NCBI GenBank assembly: GCA_020849725.1
Contig: JADLAZ010000067.1
Span: forward strand, 1 to 53,427
From: Chloroflexota bacterium
GTDB taxonomy: Bacteria > Chloroflexota > Chloroflexia > Thermomicrobiales > JADLAZ01
Reading direction: 5' to 3'
DNA length: 53,427 nucleotides
The notes under the pieces are model-generated. The model searched no databases, had not been told where the DNA came from, and worked only from the letters and a program-made list of their open reading frames with translations. Numbering within the stretch: position 1 is the first letter of the stretch; each line of letters starts with the position of its first letter. Positions 26,979 through 35,396 of this stretch are shown here, piece after piece. The translations under genes and the position numbers were made by a program.

Positions 26979-27937
26979 TGAGTCGCCCCTACGACGAGTT
27001 GAGCGTCTTTTCCGGCAACGCCAACCCGGCGCTGGCGCAGGCGATCTGCGACTACATCGGCATTCCGCTCGGGCAACTCGATCTGTTCGAGTTCAGCAAC
27101 GAGAACATTTTTGTGCGCATCCGCGAGAGCGTGCGCGCCAATGACATCTTTGTCATCCAGCCACTCAGCAGCCCGGTGAACAAGAGCATCATGGAGCTGC
27201 TGATCATGATCGACGCCTTCAAGCGGGCGTCGGCCGGGCGCATCACGGCGGTGGTGCCCTACTACGCCTACGGCCGCACCGACAAGAAGGATCAGCCGCG
27301 GGTGGCGATAACCGCCCGACTGCTGGCCGACATGATCAGCACTGCCGGCGCCGACCGGGTGCTGACGCTCGACCTGCACGCTGGCCAGATCGAGGGCTTC
27401 TTCAACATCCCGGTCGATCACCTGACCGCCGCGCCGATCCTGCAACACGCCTTCGCCGAGCGCCGGCTGCCGAATGCCGTCGTCGTCGCGCCGGACCTGG
27501 GCAGCGCCAAGCGGGCGCGCAACTTCGCCGAGGGCATCGGCGCGCCGCTGGCGCTGATCGAGAAGCGCCGCGTCGCCAACGACGGCAACAGCGAGGTGCT
27601 GAACCTGATCGGCGCCGTCGACGGCTGCCCGGTCATTATCGTCGACGACGAGATCGACACCGCCGGCAGCCTCTGCCAGGCCGTTGAGACGGTGCTGCGC
27701 CACGGCGCGACCGCCGTCTACGCCGCCGCCACCCATGGCATCCTGAGCGGCCCAGCCATCGAGCGACTGGCGGCCAGTCCGGTGCGGGAGATCGTTATCA
27801 CCGACACCATTCCACTGCCGCCGCGCAAGCATCTGGACAAGATCACCCAGCTGTCGGTCGCGTCGCTCATCGGCGAGACGATCCAGCGCATTCACACCGG
27901 CACGACCGTCGGCGCGATGCGAACGCTGTTCCGGTAA
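26978..27937 (+). CDS. prs: Ribose-phosphate pyrophosphokinase (PRPP synthase)
   Basis: This 319-residue enzyme is full length and close to the family consensus. It makes PRPP from ribose 5-phosphate and ATP for nucleotide, histidine and tryptophan synthesis. Visible motifs are the N-terminal FSGNANPALA, the VVPYYAYGRTDKKDQPR flexible-loop region with its catalytic Lys-Arg area, the DLHAGQIEGFFNIPVD segment, and the PRPP-binding VDDEIDTAGSL loop near residue 220. It is translationally coupled to rnc. Confidence 0.98.
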   Translation: MSRPYDELSVFSGNANPALAQAICDYIGIPLGQLDLFEFSNENIFVRIRESVRANDIFVIQPLSSPVNKSIMELLIMIDAFKRASAGRITAVVPYYAYGRTDKKDQPRVAITARLLADMISTAGADRVLTLDLHAGQIEGFFNIPVDHLTAAPILQHAFAERRLPNAVVVAPDLGSAKRARNFAEGIGAPLALIEKRRVANDGNSEVLNLIGAVDGCPVIIVDDEIDTAGSLCQAVETVLRHGATAVYAAATHGILSGPAIERLAASPVREIVITDTIPLPPRKHLDKITQLSVASLIGETIQRIHTGTTVGAMRTLFR

Positions 27938-28038
27938 CTCTCGTGTCCCCGGCCATGCCGATAGGTCTGCTTTGGAGGCGCCCCCCAGACGGCCTGTCAG
28001 CACTGGGAACTGTCACTCGCCCCAGTCCAGCCGGACCG

Positions 28039-28299
28039 TCACAGATCAACCTCACGTGGCAGTTCGTCTGACCGCTGCAGGTCGAGCGTGCTGAAGTCCG
28101 GGCCGGCAAGCAGGAACGCTTTGAAACCGCGCTGATTGCCGACCAGGCGCTGGTACTCGTGCGCCGAGATGACGACCACGACCTCCTCGCCCCGGCGCGT
28201 CACCACCTGCGGACCCTCATTCAGCGCCTGTCGGATGAGTGCTGGGAAGCGCTGCCGCGCTTTCTTGATCGGCCACGACATCGTCACCGCCTTCGCCAT
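28039..28299 (-). CDS. Phd/YefM-type antitoxin, no visible toxin
   Basis: This is an 86-residue protein with the Phd/YefM fold pattern: MSWPIKKARQRFPALIRQAL at the N-terminus, then the strand and helix QVVTRRGEEVVVVISAHEYQRL and an acidic C-terminal tail (DFSTLDLQRSDELPREVDL). Such proteins bind their own operator and neutralise a toxin through the tail. Translation could also start at the internal ATG at 28281, which has GAAGG upstream. Only about 100 bases separate its stop from the prs stop, so there is no room for a downstream toxin. It is a paralogue of the plus-strand antitoxin at 28672. Confidence 0.8.
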   Translation of the reverse strand: MAKAVTMSWPIKKARQRFPALIRQALNEGPQVVTRRGEEVVVVISAHEYQRLVGNQRGFKAFLLAGPDFSTLDLQRSDELPREVDL

Positions 28300-28466
28300 T
28301 CCAGACCCATCTCGTACAATACCGGAAGCGAATACTGATGCGCGAGGAAGATGGGAGTTAGTGCTGGGACGAGCATGCCCGGCACCAGATCCCGCTCATT
28401 GTGCCTGAGCGTCGGCAATAACGTCGGATTCTCGTGGTACTGCCGTGATCGCCCGTGGAGGATGTG

Positions 28467-28688
28467 ATGTCGATCAACATCACCAGCGCCCCCGAGTCCA
28501 GTGACGACCTGGTCATCATGAAGCATCTCTTCGAGTGTCTGCAACAGGAGTTCCCCGAGCTATTCGACCCCGATACGGTCGTGGTCTTCGTCGAGGATGA
28601 AGCGGATCGAACCGGCGACCAGCGGCCCGCCAAGCTGGGCCTTGATGGCGATCATCAACTGCAGAAAACCAGTGCCACTCGGCATTGA
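28467..28688 (+). CDS. Small hypothetical protein upstream of antitoxin
   Basis: An ATG at 28467 follows GGAGG (28457-28461) with spacing 5 and encodes 73 residues. The first 45 codons have G or C at most third positions, as in real genes here; the last part does so less. The sequence (DDLVIMKHLFECLQQEFPEL, then DTVVVFVEDEADRTGD) is acidic and matches no family I recognise. Its stop lies 17 bases inside the following antitoxin if that starts at 28672, so the two may be coupled. It might be a relic of a toxin-antitoxin gene or of another small gene. Confidence 0.4.
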   Translation: MSINITSAPESSDDLVIMKHLFECLQQEFPELFDPDTVVVFVEDEADRTGDQRPAKLGLDGDHQLQKTSATRH

Positions 28689-28932
28689 CACCTGGACCCT
28701 GACAGCGACCAAGGCCCACCTGGGCGAGGTCATCGACCGGGCGCTCGGACACGGGCCGCAGACGATCACGCGCCATGGCCGGCCGGCCGTCGTGGTGCTG
28801 TCGGTCGCGGACTGGGAACGCCTGACCGGACGCACCGGCACCCTGGCGGCATTCTTCGCGGCGTCACCGCTGCCGGGCTCCGGCCTGACGATCGAGCGTC
28901 CCGCCGATCTCCAGCGCGAGATCGACCTGTAG
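28672..28932 (+). CDS. Second Phd/YefM-type antitoxin, no visible toxin
   Basis: Starting at the GTG at 28672 gives 86 residues, equal in length to its paralogue at 28039-28299; an ATG at 28645 is the alternative, and neither has a strong ribosome binding site. The N-terminal DTWTLTATKAHLGEVIDRAL, the TITRHGRPAVVVLSVADWERL core and the tail ending ADLQREIDL align along the whole length with the other copy. It lacks a downstream PIN, RelE or Doc gene: the next 455 bases hold no clear toxin. The two antitoxins diverge from each other and bracket a small hypothetical gene. Confidence 0.75.
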   Translation: MPLGIDTWTLTATKAHLGEVIDRALGHGPQTITRHGRPAVVVLSVADWERLTGRTGTLAAFFAASPLPGSGLTIERPADLQREIDL

Positions 28933-29188
28933 ACCTCCCTGGCGGCCCGGCAGTCTCAGCCTAGCGCGGCGATCTCGGCGGTGACGCCGAGCGCGGTGTC
29001 CGCCCTTGGTGGGGTCGGTCCTGGTTGCACCCGCGATCAACTGGTCGCTTGGTGTATCACGCCGCACCTCCTGCTGATACGCCGGGCAGGACAATGACAG
29101 GCGGCGCAGCAAGGATGGGTTCCGCGCCCCAGCCATCTCGGTGGCCATTCTGACGCTGCGGCGACCGCAGCAACGTGGCCCGGCAGGA
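28933..29188. other. Non-coding stretch after antitoxin
   Basis: No gene can be supported here. A minus-strand frame at 29057-29404 crosses the promoter of the next gene and lacks family similarity. Minus-strand codons at 28965-29000 read TALGVTAEIAALG and stop, recalling the end of the Nudix protein at 33593, but the match is too short to call a pseudogene. Confidence 0.35.
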
Positions 29189-29210
29189 CTGTGTCAACTT
29201 TGTGACACAG
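29189..29210. promoter_or_regulatory. Perfect palindrome, possible operator
   Basis: CTGTGTCA (29189-29196) and TGACACAG (29203-29210) form a perfect 8-bp inverted repeat with a 6-base spacer. It lies 9 bases upstream of the -35 element of the next gene, an ideal place for an activator or repressor dimer. Confidence 0.55.
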
Positions 29211-29219
29211 GATTGATGC

Positions 29220-29249
29220 TTGACAACACACAGACGCCATGTGTATTTT
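29220..29249 (+). promoter_or_regulatory. Promoter of secreted M23/dockerin gene
   Basis: A perfect TTGACA (29220-29225) is followed after 18 bases by TATTTT (29244-29249). The start of transcription would be near 29256, leaving a leader of about 130 bases before the ATG at 29388, whose ribosome binding site is GAAAGG at 29374-29379. Confidence 0.6.
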
Positions 29250-29387
29250 CTGCCTAGCCATCGCTTGCCCTGCCTGCCCCACCATACACGGTGCTGGCAT
29301 CGCTTGCTCTCGGTCGGCGCATGTTTGGAGCCAACTTGCCCACGACCGGGCACCATCCACATGAAAGACTGTTGAAAGGCATACCCG

Positions 29388-32300
29388 ATGAGAATGAAAT
29401 GCAAGCTTTGGCTTAGGATATTTTTGCTATATGCTTTTATCGGTACTAGTCAGATACAGCAAGTGCCGCCTGCGAGTGCGGCTGTCAGCGACCCTGGCTT
29501 TAGGCTGCCTTGGGAGTACGGACAGGAGTGGTGGTTCATAGGTGGTCCACACCTTGCCTGGGAAGCGGGCACACCATGGGGAGCCGTCGATTTTCAGCCC
29601 CCGAATTCTGTTGGCTGTGAACCTAAGGAGGCAACATCGTGGTGGATCCGACCCGCAGCAAGAGGGAAAGTTACCCGTGCCGATAGCAACTACATAGAAA
29701 TAGACCATGAAAACGGGTGGCGAACAGTGTATTACCATATAGGTAGCATTCAGGTAAATGTTAATGCGGAAGTGTTCCGAAGTACTAATCTTGGTCATCC
29801 CTCTTGCTTCATTGGTGCAGGAGGCAGAGCAGATGGGAGACATGTTCACCTTGCCTTCAAGCGCGATGGTGCTTGGATCGACCTCAGGTCCACATCTGTC
29901 CGGCTCAGTGGCTGGGAGATAAAGGGTGGAAGCACCGGACAGTATAGCGGCAGTCTACAACGTGACGGAATAGTCAAACAGCAATGGAGTCTAGTAACAA
30001 ACGATTGGCGTGATGACCCGACGTGTCCGGGTCCAGCCCTCACTGAACCCAGCAGAGATGCCAAGACTAGCCGCGATATCACGTTCCGTTGGCAGGGACT
30101 GAGTGGTTGCACGTTCAATGGTTACACATTGCGCGTCAAGGCGAACCAGGATATGAATGACATTTCAAACGGCAAAGTGATCGACCAAGGAGTTGGTGGT
30201 ACCAGTTTTCCAGCTACTATCAACGGCTACGATAACACTCAGCTCTATTGGGCTGTTCGTGCAGCCAACTCGTCGAACGCCGCGTGGTCGGAGGTCCGAC
30301 CTTTCCGAATCAGCCCTGGCGATGGTTGCGAGCCCCGCGACGACAACATCGTCCTCTACGCCGACGAGCGCTACGATGGCGCCCGTGTCTGCCTCGGTGT
30401 CGGTGACTATCCGAACCCGGGCCACCTCAGCCCGGTCGGCAACGACAACGCCGATTCGATCAGAGTTGGCTCACGCGTCGAGGCCGAGGTCTGCAAGAAC
30501 GACGACTTCAAAGATTGCACCACGTATGGAGGGTCCGACGAGCGTTTGGCCAATCGACAATTTGGTAGCGCCGTGTCGTCGGTGCGGGTGAAGTGGCGGC
30601 AGATCGAAAAGCCCACGCCGATCAGCCCCAAGGACGATCAGCGTATCACCGAAGGCAGCGACATCGTTGCCAACTGGACTGCCACGGGCGACGAGTATTT
30701 CCTCCAGACCTGGGGTGGCCCTTCCGGCCCTGCCGACTACGGATGGCTTGGCAGCGCGTCACACAACATCGGCACTCGCCACACGGGGTATCGATACAGC
30801 TGGAAGGTCAAGGCTCGACGGGCAGGCCAGGAGAGCCCAGAGAGCGATGTGGCGACTTATGTCGTCGTACCCAAGACGCCGACTAACCTGGGCGGCACTG
30901 TCGATGGTTGCGCGGTCAACCTGACGTGGGGTGATGCATCCAGCAATGAGGACAGCTATCGTGTATTCCGCAATGGACCGACGGGTGGATGGCAACAGAT
31001 CGCCAGTCTGCCAGTCAATACGACCACCTACCGCGACACCGGGCTTAGCCACAACACGCTGTACTACTATCGTGTTAATGCGGCCAAAAACGACATCCTC
31101 TCTGGCGAGAGCAACGCTGCCAACTTCACCACAGATTGCCCATCCCCACCCGGAAAGCCAACGCTCACCGGTCCAGCCTCAGGCTCGGTGTTCAACCAGG
31201 GCGACGCCGGCTACCAGAATCTTCACTGGAATGCCGTCGCCAACGCGACCGCGTACTTTGTCGAAGTCGTCCGCTACCCGACCGCCAGCACCAGCACCTC
31301 GGGCTGGATCACCGCCACGACCTGGTCGCCGGGGTCGCTGCTGACCCCGGGGCAGAAGTACTCCTGGCGGGTCAAGGCCAGGAATCAGGCCGGTGTCGAA
31401 GGTCCGTGGAGTGATACCTGGCACTTCTTCGTCCGCCTGCCCACGACTGGCACCGTGATGACGACGATCAAGTCATGCACCTCGGTCGAGTTTGTGTGGG
31501 CGGCGCACTCGTGGAGCCCGCAGGTCACTGGCGACGAGATGCGAGTCTATCGGCGCGGGCCGGGCGGCGTGAGTCTGGTCGCGCACGTCGGACCGTTCGT
31601 GTGGTCGCACCTTGATGCTGGCCTGACGGAGAACACGACTTACCAGTATTGGGTCACCGCCTACCGGCCGAGTGTGCCAGAAGCGGAGTCCCTATTCAGC
31701 CGCGAGGTCGAGGTCCGAACGCCGCCGTGCACTGTGGACATCGGCCTGCGCTCATCTGGTGGCCAGCGCGTCCAGCCACAGCGGCGCTTGCATATCGAGT
31801 TGCGGGCGCGTGGGTCGGACACCCTCCTGTACGAGTACGTGCCACCATCCGGCCCGGCGGAGATTGCTGACTTCACTTTCCCCGGTGTCACGCCCGGCGA
31901 CTACGACCTGTCCATCAAGCCACAGATGGGCCTGCGCACCCGCCAACCCATCACGTTGCAGAAGGGCCTCAATATCGTCACCTACGATGAGAAGTCGGCG
32001 GCCGGCGATATCCTGGAAGATAACGTCATCGACATCTTCGACTACAGCCTGGTGGTCTCGAACTTCGGCGCTACCCGATCAGCGGTCACGGTCTGTCGCG
32101 GCGATATCGACTATGGCACGAGCACGTTGCCCGGCTATGTGAACTTCCCCGACACGAACTGCAATGGCAGCGTCGACATCTTCGATTACAGTGCAATCGT
32201 GTCCAACTTCGGCAAAGCCGGCGTTGGTGAGAAGGGCGCCAGGGTGTGCGTTATCGACGAGGCATGTGCATCCTCGGTCGCTAGCGCACAGGGCCAGGTC

Positions 32301-33488
32301 CGGGCCAGTGCCCAGCGCGCCGGCACGCTCACGCTCACACCCGCGTCGGCCTCGGCTGCGATCGGCACGACGACGACCGTCGATCTCCGCTACGACACCG
32401 CCGGTCACGCTGTCACTGGCCTTTCCGCAATCCTGACATTTGACCCCAAGATCGTGCAGATCGAGGGCGTGACCTTCTCGCAGGTGTTCGCCGACCGCGG
32501 CGCCGATCAATCGGACGCTCCCCAGGGCAGGCTGCGCCTCAACGGTCGCGTCCAAACCGGTCAATCGGTCACAGGAGCAGGCGTCTTTGCGACCGTGACG
32601 TTCAAGTTGATCGCCGCCGGCTCCAGCTCGGTACAGATCAGTTACGTTCGCGGGCGCACCGATTCGTCGGCAATGCCGCTGCAAGGCAAAGCTATCCAGG
32701 TTGTCGGGTCAGTCACTGGTGCTACGCTGACCGCCACGATACCGACTCAGTCACCCACGGTGACCCCAGCGACGCCGACGCCAACGCCGCCGACACCATC
32801 ACCAACGAGTACGCCGCCAACCGTTGAGCCAAGTCCGACCCTGACCCCGACGCCGGTCACGCCGACACCAACTCCCACGCCGACGCCGCGTCCCGACCCG
32901 GGACTCGTCGACCCCGCGTTGCCAGGACCGGTCGCGCTCAGACTAGGCAAAGTAACAACGAGCAGCATCCAGCTTGCCTGGACCGATGTTGCACGAACGG
33001 AGACCCGTTATGTCGTCGCATTCCGCCCACGCGATGGGAACGCCTGGACCTATGTGGGTCTCAAACGGAATGCGCGTTCTTGGACACACGCGCGACTGGC
33101 ACGAGGTGTCAGCTTTGTCTATGCCGTTCGTGCCTGCGGACCGGCTGGATGCTCTCCGTGGTCCGGACAAGTGATCGGGTCGACACCGCCACCACCACCT
33201 CTGATCACCCCTTCGAACCTGCGGGTGGGCAAAGTGACGTCGTCTGCCATCCAACTGCGCTGGAATGACAACACGGTGGCGGAAACGCGCTACGTCCTGG
33301 CCTACCGCCCTGCTGGCAGTCAGACCTGGACGTTCGTCAATCTCAAGAAGAACACGGCGACCTGGACGCACAAACGCGTTCCGCTCAGAACTCAGTTCGC
33401 CTACAGAGTCCAGGCCTGTGACGCGTCAAAATGCACGGCGTGGACACCGGAGGTCTATAGCGTCATAGTGCCACCACCGCCGAGATGA
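29388..33488 (+). CDS. Secreted M23-like peptidase with FN3, dockerin-like and cohesin-like domains
   Basis: The 1366-residue product has a signal peptide ending near PPASAA. Residues about 35-190 form an M23/LasA-like metallopeptidase domain with GGPH, GAVDF, YYHIG and GRHVHLAF supplying the metal and catalytic residues. About 314-401 resembles a beta/gamma-crystallin fold (VLYADERYDGARVCLGVGDY). Four FN3-like domains follow to about 785, then a linker domain, then paired dockerin-like calcium loops (GDILEDNVIDIFDYS near 873 and NCNGSVDIFDYS near 925). A cohesin-like domain covers about 975-1105, a Thr/Pro linker about 1123-1170, and two more FN3 domains end the protein. It may act on peptidoglycan or protein at the cell surface. 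The first 900 bases are strikingly AT-rich compared with the rest. Confidence 0.78.
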   Translation: MRMKCKLWLRIFLLYAFIGTSQIQQVPPASAAVSDPGFRLPWEYGQEWWFIGGPHLAWEAGTPWGAVDFQPPNSVGCEPKEATSWWIRPAARGKVTRADSNYIEIDHENGWRTVYYHIGSIQVNVNAEVFRSTNLGHPSCFIGAGGRADGRHVHLAFKRDGAWIDLRSTSVRLSGWEIKGGSTGQYSGSLQRDGIVKQQWSLVTNDWRDDPTCPGPALTEPSRDAKTSRDITFRWQGLSGCTFNGYTLRVKANQDMNDISNGKVIDQGVGGTSFPATINGYDNTQLYWAVRAANSSNAAWSEVRPFRISPGDGCEPRDDNIVLYADERYDGARVCLGVGDYPNPGHLSPVGNDNADSIRVGSRVEAEVCKNDDFKDCTTYGGSDERLANRQFGSAVSSVRVKWRQIEKPTPISPKDDQRITEGSDIVANWTATGDEYFLQTWGGPSGPADYGWLGSASHNIGTRHTGYRYSWKVKARRAGQESPESDVATYVVVPKTPTNLGGTVDGCAVNLTWGDASSNEDSYRVFRNGPTGGWQQIASLPVNTTTYRDTGLSHNTLYYYRVNAAKNDILSGESNAANFTTDCPSPPGKPTLTGPASGSVFNQGDAGYQNLHWNAVANATAYFVEVVRYPTASTSTSGWITATTWSPGSLLTPGQKYSWRVKARNQAGVEGPWSDTWHFFVRLPTTGTVMTTIKSCTSVEFVWAAHSWSPQVTGDEMRVYRRGPGGVSLVAHVGPFVWSHLDAGLTENTTYQYWVTAYRPSVPEAESLFSREVEVRTPPCTVDIGLRSSGGQRVQPQRRLHIELRARGSDTLLYEYVPPSGPAEIADFTFPGVTPGDYDLSIKPQMGLRTRQPITLQKGLNIVTYDEKSAAGDILEDNVIDIFDYSLVVSNFGATRSAVTVCRGDIDYGTSTLPGYVNFPDTNCNGSVDIFDYSAIVSNFGKAGVGEKGARVCVIDEACASSVASAQGQVRASAQRAGTLTLTPASASAAIGTTTTVDLRYDTAGHAVTGLSAILTFDPKIVQIEGVTFSQVFADRGADQSDAPQGRLRLNGRVQTGQSVTGAGVFATVTFKLIAAGSSSVQISYVRGRTDSSAMPLQGKAIQVVGSVTGATLTATIPTQSPTVTPATPTPTPPTPSPTSTPPTVEPSPTLTPTPVTPTPTPTPTPRPDPGLVDPALPGPVALRLGKVTTSSIQLAWTDVARTETRYVVAFRPRDGNAWTYVGLKRNARSWTHARLARGVSFVYAVRACGPAGCSPWSGQVIGSTPPPPPLITPSNLRVGKVTSSAIQLRWNDNTVAETRYVLAYRPAGSQTWTFVNLKKNTATWTHKRVPLRTQFAYRVQACDASKCTAWTPEVYSVIVPPPPR

Positions 33489-33592
33489 CGCTGATGAGCC
33501 GGCCCATGTCGCGATGGGTGAGCCATGGTCACCGCTATTCGTTTTTCAGATGAACTCGGCCTCGACTCGCCAGAGCCAGCGAGCTAGCTGGT

Positions 33593-34060
33593 TTAGCTCA
33601 GCGCCGCTACCGCCTTGGCGCACCAGGCCGCGATCTCTGGCGTGACGCCGAGCGCCGGCAGGTCGGCCAGCGCGTACCAGCCGCCGGCGGTGACGCGCGG
33701 CTCGAACGTTGGCTCGGGCGAGGCGTCGGGGGCGAGGCGGGCGAAGTAGACCAGGTCGATGTGCTCGTGGCCGGGGCGGATCAGCTCCAGCTGGATGCCC
33801 TCGGGGCGGATCAGCTGGCGCGGCGCGGCCGGGTCGGTCAGCGCCAGCGCCGGCTGGCCGGCCAGCACGATATGGAGGCCGGCCTCCTCAGCGACCTCGC
33901 GCACGGCCGCCTCGTCGGGCAACTCGGGCGGGTCGATGTGGCCACCCGGCGGCAGCCACAGCGCCAGCGTCGGATGTCGCAGCAGCAGCACCCGGCGCTG
34001 GTGGACGACGAAGGTGGCGACGGTGAAATCGCGCGTCAGCGGCGGGCCGGCCGCGCTCAC
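33593..34060 (-). CDS. Nudix hydrolase
   Basis: This 155-residue protein has a complete Nudix box, GX5EX7REUXEEXGU, read as GHIDPPE...REVAEEAGL near residues 40-62. Nudix enzymes hydrolyse nucleoside diphosphates linked to another group; many clean up damaged or regulatory nucleotides. The start is a GTG overlapping the cinA stop by four bases (GTGA), so it is translationally coupled to cinA. Both belong to nucleotide clean-up families. The precise substrate cannot be read from the sequence. Confidence 0.93.
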   Translation of the reverse strand: MSAAGPPLTRDFTVATFVVHQRRVLLLRHPTLALWLPPGGHIDPPELPDEAAVREVAEEAGLHIVLAGQPALALTDPAAPRQLIRPEGIQLELIRPGHEHIDLVYFARLAPDASPEPTFEPRVTAGGWYALADLPALGVTPEIAAWCAKAVAALS

Positions 34061-35280
34061 GTCGTCGCGGCCGGCGCCAGCAGTTGCGCCCGCAGGATCT
34101 CCGCGCCGAAGAGGGCAGCCCGGCGGCGCAACTCGGCCGGTGTGGCCCGGAAGCGGCGCTCCTCCTCCGTCACCCGGCCGCGCACGTCGATGGCGAAGTA
34201 GATCGTGCCCGGCTGGCCGGCGCCCGGTGACGGCGCGACGGTGATGCCCATGCCCACCGCCGCGCCGAAGATGTCGCGCGCCTTCGTTGCCAGGATGGTC
34301 GCGCCGGCCGCCGTCGCCAGGTCGTGGACCTCCATCCGCAGCACCTCGTCGGCCAGGTTGAGCGAGGTCGGCCGCTGCAGCGTCAGCCCGCCCAGCAGCC
34401 CCGGCGACTGACTGCCGGTGAGGGTATTGAAGAGCGAGCCGCCGGTGCCGGCCTCGACCACCGCCAGCGTCAGCCCCTGCTGGTCGAGCTGCTGCATGAC
34501 CGCGTCCGGCAGCGTCTCGCGGTCGATGCCGTAGATGGCATCACCGAGGATCGCCCGGCAGGTCGCCTCGCGCTCGGCCACCAGCCGCTCGGCCTCGCCC
34601 GGCACGGTCGACTTGGCGGCGATGCGGACGTGGACGCCGTCGTTCTTGGCGTAGGTCGCCGTCGATGGGTTGCCGCTGCGCACCAGCTCGCCGAGCATCT
34701 CCTCGACGGCCGACTCGCCGATGCCGATCACCTTCAGCGTGCGGGTGACGATCAGCGCGCCCGGCAAATGCTGGCGCAGGCGCGGCACCGCCTCGTCTTC
34801 CCACATGCGGTACATCTCGCGCGGCACGCCCGGCATGCTGATGATGATTTTGCCGTCGCGCTCGACGAACCAACCCGGCGCGGTGCCGAGCGGGTTGGGC
34901 AGTTGCGTTGCCGACGGGATCAGCGTCGCCTGCTTCAAGTTGCGCTCCGGCATCTCCTGGCCGCGCCCACGCCAGAAGGCACGCAGATGCTCGGCCGAGT
35001 CGGGGTCGACTGTCATCTCCTCGCCCAGCAGCGCCGCCACGCCCTCGCGCGTCAGGTCGTCCTCGGTCGGGCCGATGCCGCCGGTGGTAATGATCAGGTT
35101 CGACCGCTCCCAGGCCTGCTTGAGCAGGAAGCTCAGCCGGCCGAAGTTGTCGCCGATCTGCGAGACGAAGAACAGGTCGACGCCCAGGTTGACCAGGTCC
35201 TGGGCCAGGAAGGTCGCGTTGGTGTCGGTGATCTCGCCCAGCAGCATCTCGGTGCCGACGGAGAGGATCTCTGCCTTCAT
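34057..35280 (-). CDS. cinA: CinA-family protein with degenerate C-terminal domain
   Basis: The ATG at 35280 follows GGGGAG and gives 407 residues, typical for CinA. The N-terminal MoCF-like domain is clear: MKAEILSVGTEMLLGEITDT, LIITTGGIGPTEDDLTREGV and ISMPGVPREMYRMW. In the C-terminal domain the usual AES(C)TGG active-site motif of nicotinamide-mononucleotide deamidase reads VEAGTGG, and the downstream Tyr/Lys segment is not visible. Deamidase activity may therefore be lost while the N-terminal pyrophosphatase-like part is kept. It is upstream of, and overlaps, the Nudix gene. It is divergent from the Uma2 gene. Confidence 0.9.
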   Translation of the reverse strand: MKAEILSVGTEMLLGEITDTNATFLAQDLVNLGVDLFFVSQIGDNFGRLSFLLKQAWERSNLIITTGGIGPTEDDLTREGVAALLGEEMTVDPDSAEHLRAFWRGRGQEMPERNLKQATLIPSATQLPNPLGTAPGWFVERDGKIIISMPGVPREMYRMWEDEAVPRLRQHLPGALIVTRTLKVIGIGESAVEEMLGELVRSGNPSTATYAKNDGVHVRIAAKSTVPGEAERLVAEREATCRAILGDAIYGIDRETLPDAVMQQLDQQGLTLAVVEAGTGGSLFNTLTGSQSPGLLGGLTLQRPTSLNLADEVLRMEVHDLATAAGATILATKARDIFGAAVGMGITVAPSPGAGQPGTIYFAIDVRGRVTEEERRFRATPAELRRRAALFGAEILRAQLLAPAATT

Positions 35281-35396
35281 GCCTGCCAACTCCCCAGGAT
35301 GAGCGCCGGAGCGCGACCACACGCGACGGGGCAACCGGTGGCGCGAGTATAGCATCGCTGGCGCATGGTAGACTCCAGGCAAGCACAGGAGCGAGC

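Noticed and set aside
28965..29000. Short minus-strand similarity to the end of the Nudix protein (ALGVTxEIAA)
   Set aside because: Only about ten residues match, too few to support a duplicated or decayed Nudix gene.
29057..29404. Minus-strand frame of 115 codons before the secreted-protein gene
   Set aside because: It overlaps a convincing promoter and palindrome and has no recognisable sequence.
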